64,000 bases of DNA from Vibrio gazogenes (GCF_023920225.1 NZ_CP092587.1:1736001-1800000); one strand, 5' to 3'. Numbered from the stretch's first letter, positions 1 through 15,864 are shown. Made by a program: numbers and translations. Notes: generated from the sequence alone by a model not told the origin.

Positions 1-413
1 TTCATGCGGATGAGCCACCAATGGCAATTATTGGTGGTTATACGCCACAACTCAAAGTCTCAGCCACTGACGATAACCCCGACCAGTTAAAAGGCTTAGC
101 CGCAAGTCCGGGACAAGTCGTTGCGAAGGCTCGGGTTATTACCGATTTGCAAAGCCAAGCCGGAGAATTGCAGCCCGGTGAAATTCTGGTTGCAAAATAT
201 ACCGATGCCAGTTGGACCCCACTATTTGCTTTGGCAGGTGGTGTTGTCACGGATATCGGCTCTGCCCTCTCCCATAGCTGTATTGTTGCGCGAGAGTTTG
301 GCATTCCGGCCGTCGTGAATCTGAAAACGGCAACTCAGCAGATTCAGAGTGGCGATACGCTGATTATCGACGGTGATAACGGACATGTCAGGATCCAGCG
401 TCAGGAATCTTAG
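1..413 (+). CDS. pigC: PigC, C-terminal end (prodigiosin-forming condensing enzyme), partial
   Basis: The reading frame is open to the left edge (first full codon at position 3), so only the last ~136 residues are present. It carries the phosphohistidine swivel domain of PEP-utilising enzymes: a [17 protein letters not shown] motif with the mobile histidine, then EFGIPAVV and a [11 protein letters not shown] end. In prodigiosin pathways PigC is the ATP-dependent ligase that condenses 4-methoxy-2,2'-bipyrrole-5-carbaldehyde (MBC) with 2-methyl-3-amylpyrrole (MAP) to give the red tripyrrole. The identity rests on this domain and on the pigD-to-pigN order that follows. The ATP-binding part, and pigA and pigB, would lie upstream of the window. 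Confidence 0.9.
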   Translation, partial: HADEPPMAIIGGYTPQLKVSATDDNPDQLKGLAASPGQVVAKARVITDLQSQAGELQPGEILVAKYTDASWTPLFALAGGVVTDIGSALSHSCIVAREFGIPAVVNLKTATQQIQSGDTLIIDGDNGHVRIQRQES

Positions 414-481
414 GCAGAAAAATCACCCATATCGGTGGTAGAAGCCCTGCCACCGTCAACAACATGATGACAAATAAACAT

Positions 482-524
482 CGAATCATCTCTGATGATT
501 CGACGGGGGTTGCTACGTTTTTTT
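482..524 (+). other. Hairpin plus T-run in the pigC-pigD gap
   Basis: CGAATCATC (482-490) and GATGATTCG (494-502) form a perfect 9-bp stem with a 3-nt loop. A run of seven T lies at 518-524, after a 15-nt spacer. The spacer is too long for a textbook intrinsic terminator, so it may be a weak attenuator, an RNA-processing site or a leftover. It lies in a 215-bp gap, the longest inside this operon, where genes otherwise overlap or nearly touch. Confidence 0.5.
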
Positions 525-628
525 ATCGGGCAACGGCTGTATTTCATCATATAGCTCGCCCCATTTGAGCAAGTACACATGCGAGTTGGATGACTCCCAT
601 GATTTCAGCGAAAACAAGGAACCGATCC

Positions 629-5766
<5,138 letters not shown>

Positions 5767-5832
5767 GCACTGAATTCACTCACGGAATTCAATTACTGAA
5801 TTTAAAACTGAGCACTTATAAAGGAATTTTTC

Positions 5833-6867
5833 ATGACACTAACGAAACAAGACGCTGTGAATCAAATGATGGGCTTTTTTCAGGCGAAGACACTGACAGC
5901 GGCATTAGATTTAAAACTATTCGACCATTTACACAACCAAGATTTAAGCGCTCAGACGGTTGCCGACAAACTCAATAGTCCGCTGCGCTCCGTAGAGCAA
6001 ATGCTGATCGCACTTCGCGCAATGGGCTATTTGGAAAAACAGGGCGAGTACTACCACTTGCCACAGGAACACGCCTCCTTTTTGGTCAGTAGTGAGCCGA
6101 TGTGGCTGGGATGGTTAGGCCGTCATATCGACACATTCTTGTATCCATTATGGGGTGAGCTGAAAACTGCCGTTGCCAGTGACACCAATCAACGTCAAAC
6201 CGTATTCGGGGATAACCGGAGCTGGTTCGATATTCTTTACCAAAATCCGGATGATGTAACCGATTTTCAAGAGTTCCTGGGGAAATTCGCAGCTCCGTTC
6301 ATTGAAGGGTTTATTCAAGATTACGATTTCACTCAGCATGATTCGTTCTTGGATATCGGTAGTGGTATCGGCACTCTGCCAATTGCCGTTGCCGGGGTCA
6401 ATTCCGACATTCATCTGACGATTTGCGAGCTGCCTCAAGCGTGTGCATTTCTGCGTGATCGATTAGCCGTTCAAGGCTATGGCGACAGAATCAATGTCAT
6501 TGAAGGTGACGTAATTTCGGGAAATCTTTCGTTACAGGATCACGATCTGATTCATTTGGGCTGGATGCTACATGATTATGCCCCGGAAATTCAGCTGACT
6601 ATTTTGAAAAACATTTATGAAGCCATGCCGGCTGGCGGACGCTTCATGGCATCTGAAACACCGTTGAATGATGAGAAATCCGGCCCTGAATTTACGGCCC
6701 TGCTCTCACTCAACATGCTGGTTTCAACCGATGGTGGCATAGAAAGTAGTACCGAGGAATATCTGGAACGCTTCCGAGCGGTCGGATTTGAAAATGTTCG
6801 GATTATCGAACTGTCCGGTCCACGGGCACTCATCTGCGGCGATAAGCCTCAATCAACCAATCTGTAA
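5833..6867 (+). CDS. pigF: PigF, SAM-dependent O-methyltransferase
   Basis: Methylates the hydroxyl of 4-hydroxy-2,2'-bipyrrole-5-carbaldehyde (HBC) to form MBC, acting with PigN. The 344-aa sequence has the layout of plant/bacterial small-molecule O-methyltransferases: an N-terminal winged-helix dimerisation region (about 1-100), then a Rossmann fold with the SAM loop FLDIGSGIG (about residue 175) and an acidic strand end ICELPQ. The likely catalytic histidine is in GWMLHDY, and ASETPLND follows. AAGGAATT lies just before the ATG. pigG starts 9 nt downstream. Confidence 0.92.
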   Translation: MTLTKQDAVNQMMGFFQAKTLTAALDLKLFDHLHNQDLSAQTVADKLNSPLRSVEQMLIALRAMGYLEKQGEYYHLPQEHASFLVSSEPMWLGWLGRHIDTFLYPLWGELKTAVASDTNQRQTVFGDNRSWFDILYQNPDDVTDFQEFLGKFAAPFIEGFIQDYDFTQHDSFLDIGSGIGTLPIAVAGVNSDIHLTICELPQACAFLRDRLAVQGYGDRINVIEGDVISGNLSLQDHDLIHLGWMLHDYAPEIQLTILKNIYEAMPAGGRFMASETPLNDEKSGPEFTALLSLNMLVSTDGGIESSTEEYLERFRAVGFENVRIIELSGPRALICGDKPQSTNL

Positions 6868-6875
6868 GGAATTCA

Positions 6876-7142
6876 ATGATGTTAACGAACCAATTAATCC
6901 AGCATATCGCCCAGCAGTTTCTTGACGGAGACACGGATGGTTTAGAGCACGACACCCCATTATTTGAGCTGAATATCGTTGACTCCGCTGCAATTTTTGA
7001 TCTGGTCGATTTTTTAAAGAATGAGGCTCAGGTTGAGATCAAAATGCAGGATATTTATCCGGAAAACTTTGCATCTGTTGCCGCGATGGTTTCGCTGGTT
7101 GAACGGCTGAAAGGGAGTCAAACTGAAGGAGAACAAGCATGA
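6876..7142 (+). CDS. pigG: PigG, peptidyl carrier protein for proline
   Basis: An 88-aa free-standing carrier protein. The serine in ELNIVDSAAIF is the expected phosphopantetheine site, in a four-helix acyl-carrier layout. PigI loads L-proline here, PigA (upstream of the window) oxidises the bound prolyl to pyrrolyl, and the pyrrolyl group then passes to PigJ. Two ATGs lie in tandem at 6876 and 6879; AAGGA is 4 nt before the first, so the second is also possible. It overlaps pigH by 4 nt. Confidence 0.92.
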   Translation: MMLTNQLIQHIAQQFLDGDTDGLEHDTPLFELNIVDSAAIFDLVDFLKNEAQVEIKMQDIYPENFASVAAMVSLVERLKGSQTEGEQA

Positions 7143-9076
7143 CAGAACATAACCAAGCAGCATCTGATGCGCTACAGCAATTCATTCTGCAAACATTTTC
7201 CGAAATCACCGAGTATCCGGTCGATGCATTATCAGTAAGCAGCCATCTGGAAAATGATTTAGGCATTGATTCAATTGCACTGGCAGATATTGCCACCACA
7301 CTGACCAAGCAACTGCAGCTTGCAGCACCGCTGGCGACAGATAAGGTCGAAACCATTGCGGATATCATGTCAGCGATTCAATTGACGACCTATCAGTTAC
7401 CGAGCGCTACGTCCGCGGTGCCCCCTGTGTCTGAAAGTCATTGGTTGGACGACATGATTTGTCAGGTGTTTGCTAACAATAGCGGCTACCCTGCTGAATC
7501 TCTCAATATGAATGCTCAGATTGAAAATGACTTAGGGATTGACTCGATCAATGTGCTATCGATCCAGAGTGAATTGCTGACGATGCTGGGACTCGATCCG
7601 AAACTAACCTTACCCAAAGTAGATACATTGGCTGCGATGAAAACGGCGCTTATCGCTCAGCTGCCACAAAATGGTGAAGGCTATCAACCTCCCGTGATCG
7701 CCAAAACGGAAGCCGCGACACCGAGCGAAGAAGATCCATATGCGCACCTTGCGATGTCTTCAGAGGCGGATCGTAAACAAGTCGGTGACCCGAGAACCAT
7801 GCGCGATTTTGTCGGGATTCAACATCCGGATCTATTTCATAAAGCCCGTGAGTTCCGGAAGTTTTATCATGAAAAACGAGATAACCAGCTTTATTGGTAT
7901 GGGATGCCACTTGAGACGCCTTGTAAGAACCGCGCAGTGATCTTTGATGAAACCACAGGGAAAAGTCGCGAATTTCTCATGTTTGGCTCAAACAGCTACC
8001 TTGGGCTATCCAGTCATCCCGAAGTCATTCAAGCGATTCAGGATGCTGCGGGGTTATACGGTGCGACCAATACCGGTTGTCGGATTATTGCCGGCAGTAA
8101 CATGCTGCACTTGGAGTTGGAACGCAAGCTGGCCAAACTGAAAGGACGCGATGACTGTATCGTTTATCCATCCGGTTACTCGGCCAACCTCGGTTGTATT
8201 TCTGCCCTGACCAGTAAACATGATCTGGTGTTTACCGATTCAATTAACCATATGAGTATTCAAGATGGTTGTAAACTGGCCGGCGCACAACGCAAAATTT
8301 ACGATCACTCGCTGACTAGTTTAGAAAAATCATTGGCGAAGTATGCCGATCATCCGGGCGGAAAACTGATTGTGACCGACGGTGTATTCAGTATGCACGG
8401 TGATATCGTCGACCTGCCGCGTCTGGTCAAACTGGCAGAACGGTATGGCGCCAAAGTCTTGGTTGATGATGCACACTCCACGGGTGTGTTAGGGAAAACC
8501 GGCTCCGGTACTTCTGAACACTTCAATATGAAAGGCCAAGTCGATCTCGAACTGGGGACGATGAGTAAATCGCTGTCAGGATTGGGTGGATATGTTTGTG
8601 CTGATGGTGACGTGGTCGAATATTTACGCTTCTATTCCAATTCCTATGTCTTTGCCGCCACAATCCCGGCTCATGTCGCTGCGGGGGTTATCGCTTCAAT
8701 TGATATCATGCTCCGTGAACCAGAGCGTCTTACTCGTCTGTGGGATAACATTTACTATTTCCGGACGCGTCTGCTCAATGCCGGCTTTGATCTGGAAAAT
8801 TCCGATTCAGCGATTATTCCGGTCGTTGTCGGTGATGATGCGAAGACGCTACTGTTTGGCCGAGCCGTCAGAAAACGCGGCATGTATTGTCAGACTGTCG
8901 TCTTCCCCGGTGTCAGTGTCGGTGATGCCCGGCTACGGATCAGTGTCACCAGTGAGCATACCCGCCAGGATCTCGATGAAGCCTATCAAATCTTGGTCGA
9001 TTCAGCACTTGAGGTGGGTGTTCCTGTTGCTGATACAGCTCGAGTCCGGGAAAAAGTTGCCATCGCGGAGGCATAA
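7139..9076 (+). CDS. pigH: PigH, tandem ACP plus alpha-oxoamine synthase
   Basis: The 645-aa protein begins with two acyl carrier domains, each with a DSI phosphopantetheine site: [10 protein letters not shown] near residue 45 and [10 protein letters not shown] near residue 135. A KAPA-synthase-type PLP enzyme follows (about 210-630), with the cofactor lysine in [12 protein letters not shown]. In the pathway malonyl units on these ACPs are condensed with pyrrolyl from PigJ. The PLP domain then adds serine and releases 4-hydroxy-2,2'-bipyrrole-5-methanol (HBM). Only 4 nt separate its stop from pigI, and its start overlaps pigG. Confidence 0.94.
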   Translation: MTEHNQAASDALQQFILQTFSEITEYPVDALSVSSHLENDLGIDSIALADIATTLTKQLQLAAPLATDKVETIADIMSAIQLTTYQLPSATSAVPPVSESHWLDDMICQVFANNSGYPAESLNMNAQIENDLGIDSINVLSIQSELLTMLGLDPKLTLPKVDTLAAMKTALIAQLPQNGEGYQPPVIAKTEAATPSEEDPYAHLAMSSEADRKQVGDPRTMRDFVGIQHPDLFHKAREFRKFYHEKRDNQLYWYGMPLETPCKNRAVIFDETTGKSREFLMFGSNSYLGLSSHPEVIQAIQDAAGLYGATNTGCRIIAGSNMLHLELERKLAKLKGRDDCIVYPSGYSANLGCISALTSKHDLVFTDSINHMSIQDGCKLAGAQRKIYDHSLTSLEKSLAKYADHPGGKLIVTDGVFSMHGDIVDLPRLVKLAERYGAKVLVDDAHSTGVLGKTGSGTSEHFNMKGQVDLELGTMSKSLSGLGGYVCADGDVVEYLRFYSNSYVFAATIPAHVAAGVIASIDIMLREPERLTRLWDNIYYFRTRLLNAGFDLENSDSAIIPVVVGDDAKTLLFGRAVRKRGMYCQTVVFPGVSVGDARLRISVTSEHTRQDLDEAYQILVDSALEVGVPVADTARVREKVAIAEA

Positions 9077-9080
9077 TAAT

Positions 9081-10547
9081 ATGGCGATACCAACGATTTT
9101 AAACCGTTTGTTATCTCATATCCGTCATGCACCGGATCGTTCAGCGCTGCGTTGTGGAACGCAGCACTGGCGCTATGCACAACTGGGTCAACGGGTGCTG
9201 CAAATTGCTGCAGCACTACAGCAGATGAATGTATCTCGTCAGGGCATTTTGCTCAATCTGCCCAAAAGCCCGGATACAGTTGCAGCGATTTATGCAGTCT
9301 GGCTGACGGACAATCACTATATTCCGGTTGATTTCAGTCAACCGGAATCGAGAATCGAGCGGATTATCGACATTGCCCAGCCTGCCCTCATCATTGATCA
9401 GGATTGGCTGGATTCACTCGATCATCAACAAATGCCGATAGCAGCTATTGAAGATTTCCAGACCTTCAGTCATTCGCTTGCGGCGGTGTTATACACCTCA
9501 GGCTCCACCGGCCAACCCAAAGGTGTTCAGCTCACTCATACGATGCTCCAATTTTTTGTCGAATGGGCTATCGCTGATGTGACATTACAAGCGGAAGATA
9601 CATTGGCTAACCATGCCAGCTTTGCTTTTGATCTGAGTACGTTCGATCTGTTTGCCGCAGCCTCCGTCGGCGCTTGTGTCTGGATTATTCGAGAATCCGA
9701 ACAGAAAAATTGTCCGGCTTTAATTGAAGGGATTGCACAACACCAAGTCACGGTGTGGTACAGCGTCCCGTCGATTCTGGCAATGATGGAAAAAAGCGGT
9801 CTATTGAATCAAGATGTGACAGTGTCACTAAGACGTGTCATTTTTGCCGGAGAGGCCTACCCGATTGCGGCATTTCGTCAGTTGCTTAAACATCTCCCCC
9901 GCCACTGTCGGATCAGTAATTGGTATGGCCCGACTGAAACCAATGTATGCACCGCTTATACCATTGATCGAGACCGTTTATCCCAACTGAGTCATATTCC
10001 TATTGGTTATCCGCTCTCCGGTCTTCAAGGCGACATTGAAGATGATGCCGGCCAGCGTCATCGAATCCCAGACTGTATCGGAGTCAGTGGTGAGTTATTG
10101 ATTTCAGGCCCTTGTGTGACACCGGGCTATCTGAATGCTCCCGAATCGCGACAAACCGCGCTCCATGCCAAACAGTGCCATGCAACCGGAGATCGCGTGG
10201 AGATGACGCCAGATGGTCTCATCTATCGTGGTCGAATCGACGATATGGTCAAGATCAACGGCTATCGGGTTGAGTTGGGAGAAATTGAGTCGGCATTATA
10301 CCAACATCCTGCGATTCAACAGGTGGCCTTGTTTGTCGAACTCGGCGAACTAAGCCAACAATTGGTCATGGTTGCGGTTTTGAAAACACCGGATACCAAA
10401 TTGAGTCTGCTTGCCATCAAGCAGTTTCTCCGGGAGAAATTGCCCGCTTATATGTTGCCGCAGAAACTGGTGATCACGGAACAATTACCGATGAATCCCA
10501 ACGGCAAAGTAGACCGCAGACGTTTATCGGAGGTCACGCCACGATGA
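9081..10547 (+). CDS. pigI: PigI, L-prolyl-AMP ligase
   Basis: An adenylation enzyme that activates L-proline and loads it on PigG. Adenylation core motifs are visible: [12 protein letters not shown] (P-loop), [34 protein letters not shown], and the terminal NGKVDRR with the catalytic lysine. ATG 9081 is 4 nt after the pigH stop, with GCGGAGG upstream; it gives 488 aa, the family's usual length. The frame is open much farther left but runs antiparallel to no known domain there, inside pigH. The stop overlaps pigJ by 4 nt (ATGA). Confidence 0.93.
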   Translation: MAIPTILNRLLSHIRHAPDRSALRCGTQHWRYAQLGQRVLQIAAALQQMNVSRQGILLNLPKSPDTVAAIYAVWLTDNHYIPVDFSQPESRIERIIDIAQPALIIDQDWLDSLDHQQMPIAAIEDFQTFSHSLAAVLYTSGSTGQPKGVQLTHTMLQFFVEWAIADVTLQAEDTLANHASFAFDLSTFDLFAAASVGACVWIIRESEQKNCPALIEGIAQHQVTVWYSVPSILAMMEKSGLLNQDVTVSLRRVIFAGEAYPIAAFRQLLKHLPRHCRISNWYGPTETNVCTAYTIDRDRLSQLSHIPIGYPLSGLQGDIEDDAGQRHRIPDCIGVSGELLISGPCVTPGYLNAPESRQTALHAKQCHATGDRVEMTPDGLIYRGRIDDMVKINGYRVELGEIESALYQHPAIQQVALFVELGELSQQLVMVAVLKTPDTKLSLLAIKQFLREKLPAYMLPQKLVITEQLPMNPNGKVDRRRLSEVTPR

Positions 10548-12913
10548 GTTCAGAGCAATCGAACAACCGGCTGGCAATTGTCAGTATCGGATGCGTTTTC
10601 CCCGGTCAACGCGATTTTAATCATGTGTCAGAGCCACATGCATGGCAACAACTGGTGCAACAGCATTACGGTTCGCCATGGCAGCATTTAGATACGGCGC
10701 TGGACGCCAAAGCTCCTCTCTCTATCGGCCAAGTCAGTGATGAGGGCTTTGATTTCAGAAAATTCGCGATCCCCCCGCTGTTTCGCAAGGCGGTTAGTAA
10801 AGAAACCCGGCTGGCATTGCTTGCGGCTGAGGATGTATTCAAACAGATTTCGCTCCCTGAATCCCTACGGGACCACTGCGATCAATTTTGTGCTGTGCAT
10901 CTGGGGAGCGACGCAGCTTATCGTAATGCTGCGAAAGTTCAGGTACTACGTCAACTTGGCGATCAATTGATAGGACATGGCAATACACCGCAAGAAACCG
11001 AACAACAAATTGATGCGTACAAACAGCAACTGGCGCAAAACTTGGGGGCCTCTTCCCATGACCGTATCGGTGAAATGGCTTCCAGCATTCCAGCTCGGAT
11101 TGCACATTTTGCTCAGACCCGCGGGAAATGTCAGACCATCGATGGTGCGGATCTCGGGGGATTGCGACTTTTACAACTGGCGCAAGATAGCTTTCGCTGT
11201 CAAGACAGTCAGATTACCCTTTTGACATCGATTCAATGTTTTCACCATGCCGAGCAAGCCAACCTGTTACTGGAACAAGGCGTCTGCGCAAATCAGACTT
11301 GGCTGGAAGGTGCGATTAGCCTGCTGGTTTGCCCCGTCAAAGTAGCTCAGGAGAACCAATGGCCGGTGCTTGCTGAATTAGGTGATATCGACACGCTGCC
11401 ATCAACGGAGATAACGCCAGATCCCGGTAACTATTTTGCCGGTGCCAATCAGGTGTTCTGTCAGTTACTTGAGATGCTGCGTGAGCAACAACAGCACTGT
11501 TGCGGTCATTCATTCACCGGTCCCGGATGGCAAATTAGTCCGACATCGGTCAATAAGACAATTGCTCATCCACAGGCACCGATCCAGATTTCGGATTACT
11601 GTCCGCTGACAGCGCTCGGTTGTGACAAGCCACCATTTTGGCAAACGTTGGCCCAAGGGGACGATACCCTTCAGCCATTATCTGCCGAACAACTACATCA
11701 GGTAGCATTGTTTCGTCCCCATCCCCAGAAACTCAGCACCTATATTCACCAGGCGATGTGCTTTCCCAGCCACAAAATTCAGGATGTGGCTGCCGAGAAA
11801 CCGATGATGCCAGCCAAGCAACACCGCTTGGATGTCACCCAGCAATACCTGCTCAATGCCAGCACACGTTTATCGCTGCCGTCACCCGATCCTCAGCGTC
11901 GTACAGCGATTATTGTCGCAACTAATTTATCGTTGACACCCGATCGGGTTCGTACTGCGCGTCATTTATGGAATCAATTACCTCAAACGTTCACACTCCC
12001 TCGCCCTCAGCCGCAACCGCAAAACCGTTGGAACTGGTATGGTGCCAGTGGTATCGGCTCAGCGATGTTGCTCGCACAGCAATTAGGGATTGAGGCAGAC
12101 TGTTATGCGGTTGAGGCTGCATGTGCCAGCTCGATGGCCGCCCTGCATGATGCGGTGAGAGCATTGCAGTCGGGACGTTACGATCAAGTGATCGTCGCTG
12201 GTATTGAAATGGCTACGACGGAGCGCGATTTAGTGTTGTGCAGCGCCCAGATGATGCTCTCAACATCTCGGATCCGTCCGTTTGCCGATAAAAATGATGG
12301 TTTTACGCCCGGTGATGGCGGTGGGGTATTTATTCTCGCCCGTCACCCCGACAACTCAGCAGCACTTGCGACGATTCGTGCGATTTCCGGCTCATGCGAC
12401 AGCCGCTCAATGACAGCACCGGATAAGGAAGGACAAGCTCTCGCGATAGAAAAAACACTGGCATTGACTGACGTAACACCGGAGCAGATTCAATATATTG
12501 AAGCTCACGGAACCGGAACCGCTCTGGGGGATATCTCAGAAATCAGTGCGATTCGACAACATTATCAGCGCGAAAACGGCGCAACAGATACAACACAACA
12601 GCAGGCACCATTATTCATTGGCTCGGTGAAATATAACTTCGGTCATTGCTTTGCCGGTGCCGCAGCACTGAGCCTGTGTAAAGTGCTCAGTGCATTTGAA
12701 CATGAACAGATTCCACCGATGCCGATCCACGGGCAAATCAATCCTCAGTTGATGCTAACGGATCTTCCGGCTGATATTCCTCAGCAACCGATCCCTTGGC
12801 CTTACCCTGATGCAGGAGGACGTATCGCAGCCATCAACTCATTCGGTACAGGCGGGATCAATTACCACCTGATCATCGAACAAGCCGGTGGTGCAACGAG
12901 TCACTGTGAATAA
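10544..12913 (+). CDS. pigJ: PigJ, ketosynthase pair (inactive + active KS)
   Basis: The 789-aa protein has two ketosynthase-like halves. The C-terminal half (about 380-780) is a complete KS with the nucleophile in [10 protein letters not shown], the histidine in [11 protein letters not shown] and a second histidine in YNFGHCFAG. In the N-terminal half the matching site reads TIDGADLGG, with no cysteine, so it is a chain-length-factor-like or scaffold copy. PigJ accepts pyrrolyl from PigG and condenses it decarboxylatively with malonyl on the ACPs of PigH. The start overlaps pigI by 4 nt; pigK follows after 38 nt. Confidence 0.92.
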   Translation: MSSEQSNNRLAIVSIGCVFPGQRDFNHVSEPHAWQQLVQQHYGSPWQHLDTALDAKAPLSIGQVSDEGFDFRKFAIPPLFRKAVSKETRLALLAAEDVFKQISLPESLRDHCDQFCAVHLGSDAAYRNAAKVQVLRQLGDQLIGHGNTPQETEQQIDAYKQQLAQNLGASSHDRIGEMASSIPARIAHFAQTRGKCQTIDGADLGGLRLLQLAQDSFRCQDSQITLLTSIQCFHHAEQANLLLEQGVCANQTWLEGAISLLVCPVKVAQENQWPVLAELGDIDTLPSTEITPDPGNYFAGANQVFCQLLEMLREQQQHCCGHSFTGPGWQISPTSVNKTIAHPQAPIQISDYCPLTALGCDKPPFWQTLAQGDDTLQPLSAEQLHQVALFRPHPQKLSTYIHQAMCFPSHKIQDVAAEKPMMPAKQHRLDVTQQYLLNASTRLSLPSPDPQRRTAIIVATNLSLTPDRVRTARHLWNQLPQTFTLPRPQPQPQNRWNWYGASGIGSAMLLAQQLGIEADCYAVEAACASSMAALHDAVRALQSGRYDQVIVAGIEMATTERDLVLCSAQMMLSTSRIRPFADKNDGFTPGDGGGVFILARHPDNSAALATIRAISGSCDSRSMTAPDKEGQALAIEKTLALTDVTPEQIQYIEAHGTGTALGDISEISAIRQHYQRENGATDTTQQQAPLFIGSVKYNFGHCFAGAAALSLCKVLSAFEHEQIPPMPIHGQINPQLMLTDLPADIPQQPIPWPYPDAGGRIAAINSFGTGGINYHLIIEQAGGATSHCE

Positions 12914-12951
12914 CGGATATTGAGAACCATAAATGAAAGAAGGACAAAAAA

Positions 12952-13266
12952 ATGAAAACAATTGTGCATAAAATTCGCCTCAAAGATATCTCCCTGTACC
13001 ACGAGTTTCGCGACTGGGTCATTCATACCGACTATCAAGCTTGTCATCAGCTTGATTCTGTTCTGGCATTTGATGTGATTGATGTCAGCCAGCCCGCCGA
13101 TGCGCAATTCCATTTGATTGAAATCATTCGCGTCAGCGGTCTGGAAGCATTCGAGCGTGATATGCAAACCCCTATCTTCCAAAGTCTGGTTGCCCGTTTC
13201 GAGCAAATGGCCGAAGTCATTGAAGAAATTTCCGGAGAAAGAATCGGCAATGGTTATCAACAGTGA
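12952..13266 (+). CDS. pigK: PigK, small RedY-like protein of the MBC branch
   Basis: A 104-aa protein with no transmembrane or signal segment. Size and pattern fit the PigK/RedY family, a dimeric alpha-beta-barrel type fold. Its exact role is unsettled: it has been suggested to assist the bipyrrole steps or stabilise other enzymes. The identification leans on position between pigJ and pigL as well as on the sequence. AAGGAC precedes the ATG. The last 17 nt overlap the start of pigL in another frame. Confidence 0.85.
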   Translation: MKTIVHKIRLKDISLYHEFRDWVIHTDYQACHQLDSVLAFDVIDVSQPADAQFHLIEIIRVSGLEAFERDMQTPIFQSLVARFEQMAEVIEEISGERIGNGYQQ

Positions 13267-13993
13267 AGACCATACACACATCACCAATCAGTATTCAGCG
13301 GGCACGGATGTGCCTCGCTTAATGATTGCACAAGCATGTTTCGATGAGCATACAACGGTCACTGACAGGCGATCGCAGGTCAGGCAACAGGCGCGTTGGC
13401 AAACCAAACGATGGCTGAATCAGGTATGGCGTACTGCTGCTGTGCCGTTTAGCAGCCCTGTTAAAAATGCAGTTGCACCGAAGACTAAATGCTTTGAGTT
13501 TAATGTCATACATACTCAGCAAGGTCAGCCAATCGGCTTTCATCCAGACTTAGGTGTTCGCGGTGTATCCGTCAGTCACAGTGGTATTTGGTATGCAATT
13601 GCCACTGCATCGCAACCGTCATTGGGGATTGATCTCCAATGCTACCGACATTTTGGCTCGTCAGCCCGGCAATGGGCTTTCACTGCCGGAGAATGTACGC
13701 AATCCATGACGTTACTTTGTGCGGCTTGGGCGGTCCGAGAAGCCTTTTTGAAAAGTCATGGTGTCGGGCTACCGCATTTATTGCGGAACATCGACATCGA
13801 CTGGCAACAACAGCGGGTATCGGATCCTGCTGCAAACCTGAGTGAACGGATGTTCCGGATGGTTTATGGCTTATATTGGGTTTGTGCGATCTGTTATTGT
13901 TCCGAAAGTGAGCGTCCAGAATGGGATGTAGCAACATTATCGACCACTGTACCACTGACCGTTTCATCCGCCAGGAGCACATCATTATGTTGA
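13250..13993 (+). CDS. pigL: PigL, 4'-phosphopantetheinyl transferase
   Basis: A Sfp-type transferase that converts apo-PigG and the PigH carrier domains to the holo form using coenzyme A. The two family signatures are present: SLGIDLQ (metal-binding Asp) and WAVREAFLKSHG (W-x-x-(K/R)-E-A-x-x-K). ATG 13250 is chosen because GGAGAA lies about 10 nt upstream and the protein (247 aa) then starts at the expected length; the frame is open farther upstream inside pigK. It overlaps pigK by 17 nt and pigM by 7 nt. Confidence 0.9.
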   Translation: MVINSEDHTHITNQYSAGTDVPRLMIAQACFDEHTTVTDRRSQVRQQARWQTKRWLNQVWRTAAVPFSSPVKNAVAPKTKCFEFNVIHTQQGQPIGFHPDLGVRGVSVSHSGIWYAIATASQPSLGIDLQCYRHFGSSARQWAFTAGECTQSMTLLCAAWAVREAFLKSHGVGLPHLLRNIDIDWQQQRVSDPAANLSERMFRMVYGLYWVCAICYCSESERPEWDVATLSTTVPLTVSSARSTSLC

Positions 13994-15036
13994 CGACATC
14001 GTTTGAACAAAACTTGGCTGGTGCGATTGAAATTGCGCGTTCAGCGCCCTCTTCTCATAATTGCCAACCTTGGGCTGTGCACTATTCGCCCGTATCCCGC
14101 ACTGGCTATCTGGCCATTGATCGGTGTCGGGCTTTGAAAGGGCTGCCGTCATTAGAAAATGAAATGCTCATGAGCTGTGGAATTTTCTTTCAGTATATTG
14201 AGACATTAATGCGTCATGCCGGTACTCCGCTACAGTGGACATGGTTCGATGAGTCTCATACCACACCGACACTGCCTCAAGAGCAAGATGGTCTCATCTG
14301 TTTTTGTCCGACGGAGCAGCAAACTGCAAATCCGGATGCTTATCATGATCTGGCAGAGCAGATCCGCCATCGTCATACCAACCGTATGCCCTACGAAACA
14401 ACAACGCTCTCCGCACGACAACAGTTTCAGCTTCGGGAAATATTCACTGATGCCCCTGTCCGGTTAGACATATGGCAAGATCAAACCAGTCGCAAACAGG
14501 TTGCTGATTTAGTGTATCAATATGCGGCACTGGACTTTGCCGACAAAGCAGCTTGGCAGGAAACTTATAGTTTTATTCATTTTGATAAAAACAAGCCGGT
14601 TGAGGATGGGTTTTACCTCCATCATCTATTTGGCAAAATCCCTGCTTATATGGCGTGGTTGTTCCGGATCGGTTTTCATCCGAAACTGAACCGATTCACC
14701 CGCCTCCTGCGGTTACCTCAGTTCATGGCTCGCGAGTTCTCGAAACTGACCGGACAAGGACCGCAATATCTGGCACTGAGCCTTCCCGATCCCAACCCGC
14801 ACAATCTATTTGTGACCGGTATGAGACTGGCTCAAGTGTGGTTATTACTCGAGCAATGGGGTTGGGGGATTCACCCACTCAGTGTGCTCGTTCAACACGA
14901 TTTACCCAAAACAACACTGGCAAATACGCTGGGAATGACTCATCTGCCAATATTTTTTGCCCGATTTGGGCAAATCAAAATTGCAGCAGAGGTTTCGCCC
15001 CGACGTCATTTAGACAGTATTTTAACGATCGATTAA
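13987..15036 (+). CDS. pigM: PigM, nitroreductase-like oxidoreductase
   Basis: In the pathway PigM oxidises HBM to the aldehyde HBC. The 349-aa protein opens with a nitroreductase-like flavin motif: ARSAPSSHNCQPW near residue 20, RHRHTNRMPY near 130. The C-terminal part has WLLLEQWGWGIHPLS. ATG 13987 is preceded by AGGAG about 10 nt away. It overlaps the pigL stop by 7 nt. The 3' end lies in a 13-bp direct repeat (see 15021-15052). Confidence 0.9.
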   Translation: MLTTSFEQNLAGAIEIARSAPSSHNCQPWAVHYSPVSRTGYLAIDRCRALKGLPSLENEMLMSCGIFFQYIETLMRHAGTPLQWTWFDESHTTPTLPQEQDGLICFCPTEQQTANPDAYHDLAEQIRHRHTNRMPYETTTLSARQQFQLREIFTDAPVRLDIWQDQTSRKQVADLVYQYAALDFADKAAWQETYSFIHFDKNKPVEDGFYLHHLFGKIPAYMAWLFRIGFHPKLNRFTRLLRLPQFMAREFSKLTGQGPQYLALSLPDPNPHNLFVTGMRLAQVWLLLEQWGWGIHPLSVLVQHDLPKTTLANTLGMTHLPIFFARFGQIKIAAEVSPRRHLDSILTID

Positions 15037-15052
15037 TTTTTTAACGATCGAT
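15021..15052. repeat. 13-bp direct repeat at the 3' end of pigM
   Basis: TTTAACGATCGAT occurs at 15021-15033 and again at 15040-15052. The first copy encodes the last residues and part of the stop region of pigM; the second is non-coding. CGATCG is self-complementary, so the copies could also pair. It looks like a small tandem duplication that left the pigM reading frame intact. Confidence 0.75.
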
Positions 15053-15108
15053 GAAGCCCTCAGCGACAAGAGGGAAAATATAAATTGTCCTCGCAAGAAG
15101 GAGTTATT

Positions 15109-15837
15109 ATGGAAATTTGGATCACGTTAGTTGTCATTATGTTGGTTTTATCCGGCCTGTCTTATCGTGCCACTCGAAAAGCACAAAATACCCGCCCTAT
15201 GTTTATCTGGGGATTTAATAGCATGGCCCCCGTTGCTCTCGCCTACTGTTATTGGGGAACGGGTGATTTTGGACATAAAGCATTAATTATTATATTTGTC
15301 GGCTTTTATTTACTGCGGATGAATATTGTATTAACGCGTTGGTATGTAAATACTGCCGCAGCGAAACTTGGTGGCGTTATTCCCGAACAACAACAACCCA
15401 TGTTGGCGGTGATGATGGTCAATATTTTCGGTTGGCTCTACTGCTTACCGTTTTACTGGGCGGCAGATCAGCAAGGATCATTCGGTGCCATGCAATGGCT
15501 GGCTATTGTTGTCTATATTATTGGTACCATTTACCACTTCGGGAGCGACTACCAGAAGCGCCGTTTCAAACAGAACCCGAACAATCGCGGCAGACTGTTA
15601 AACACCGGTTTTTGGGGGACATCTCGCCATCCCAATTACTTTGGTGATTTTCTGATTTTTGTCAGTTTCGGTCTGCTCGCCAATCACTGGATTGGGCTAA
15701 TTGCTCCACTCACGAATATCGGACAATATTATGGTGACGCCATTCCGAAAAGTGAAAAAATGTCTGGCGAACGCTATGGCAAACAATGGGAAGATTATAA
15801 ACGGAAAGTGAAATGCTTTATTCCGTTTGTCGTGTAA
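15109..15837 (+). CDS. pigN: PigN, membrane protein needed for HBC methylation
   Basis: A 242-aa integral membrane protein with several hydrophobic helices starting at residue ~4. A C-terminal GTSRHPNYFGDF motif is typical of the DUF1295 / isoprenylcysteine methyltransferase-like / steroid 5-alpha-reductase C-terminal families. In the pathway it is required together with PigF for HBC to MBC; whether it is catalytic is not clear from sequence. ATG 15109 follows AAGAAGGAG by 5 nt; an in-frame TTG at 15085 is less likely. It is the last gene of the operon and is followed by a terminator. Confidence 0.9.
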   Translation: MEIWITLVVIMLVLSGLSYRATRKAQNTRPMFIWGFNSMAPVALAYCYWGTGDFGHKALIIIFVGFYLLRMNIVLTRWYVNTAAAKLGGVIPEQQQPMLAVMMVNIFGWLYCLPFYWAADQQGSFGAMQWLAIVVYIIGTIYHFGSDYQKRRFKQNPNNRGRLLNTGFWGTSRHPNYFGDFLIFVSFGLLANHWIGLIAPLTNIGQYYGDAIPKSEKMSGERYGKQWEDYKRKVKCFIPFVV

Positions 15838-15864
15838 CCTGATACCACATCATTAAAACGAATT

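Noticed and set aside
8586..9080. Upstream extension of the pigI frame
   Set aside because: It runs inside pigH in another frame and encodes no recognisable domain; ATG 9081 has a ribosome site and the correct protein length.
13118..13249. Upstream extension of pigL into pigK
   Set aside because: No ribosome site or homology; ATG 13250 fits both.
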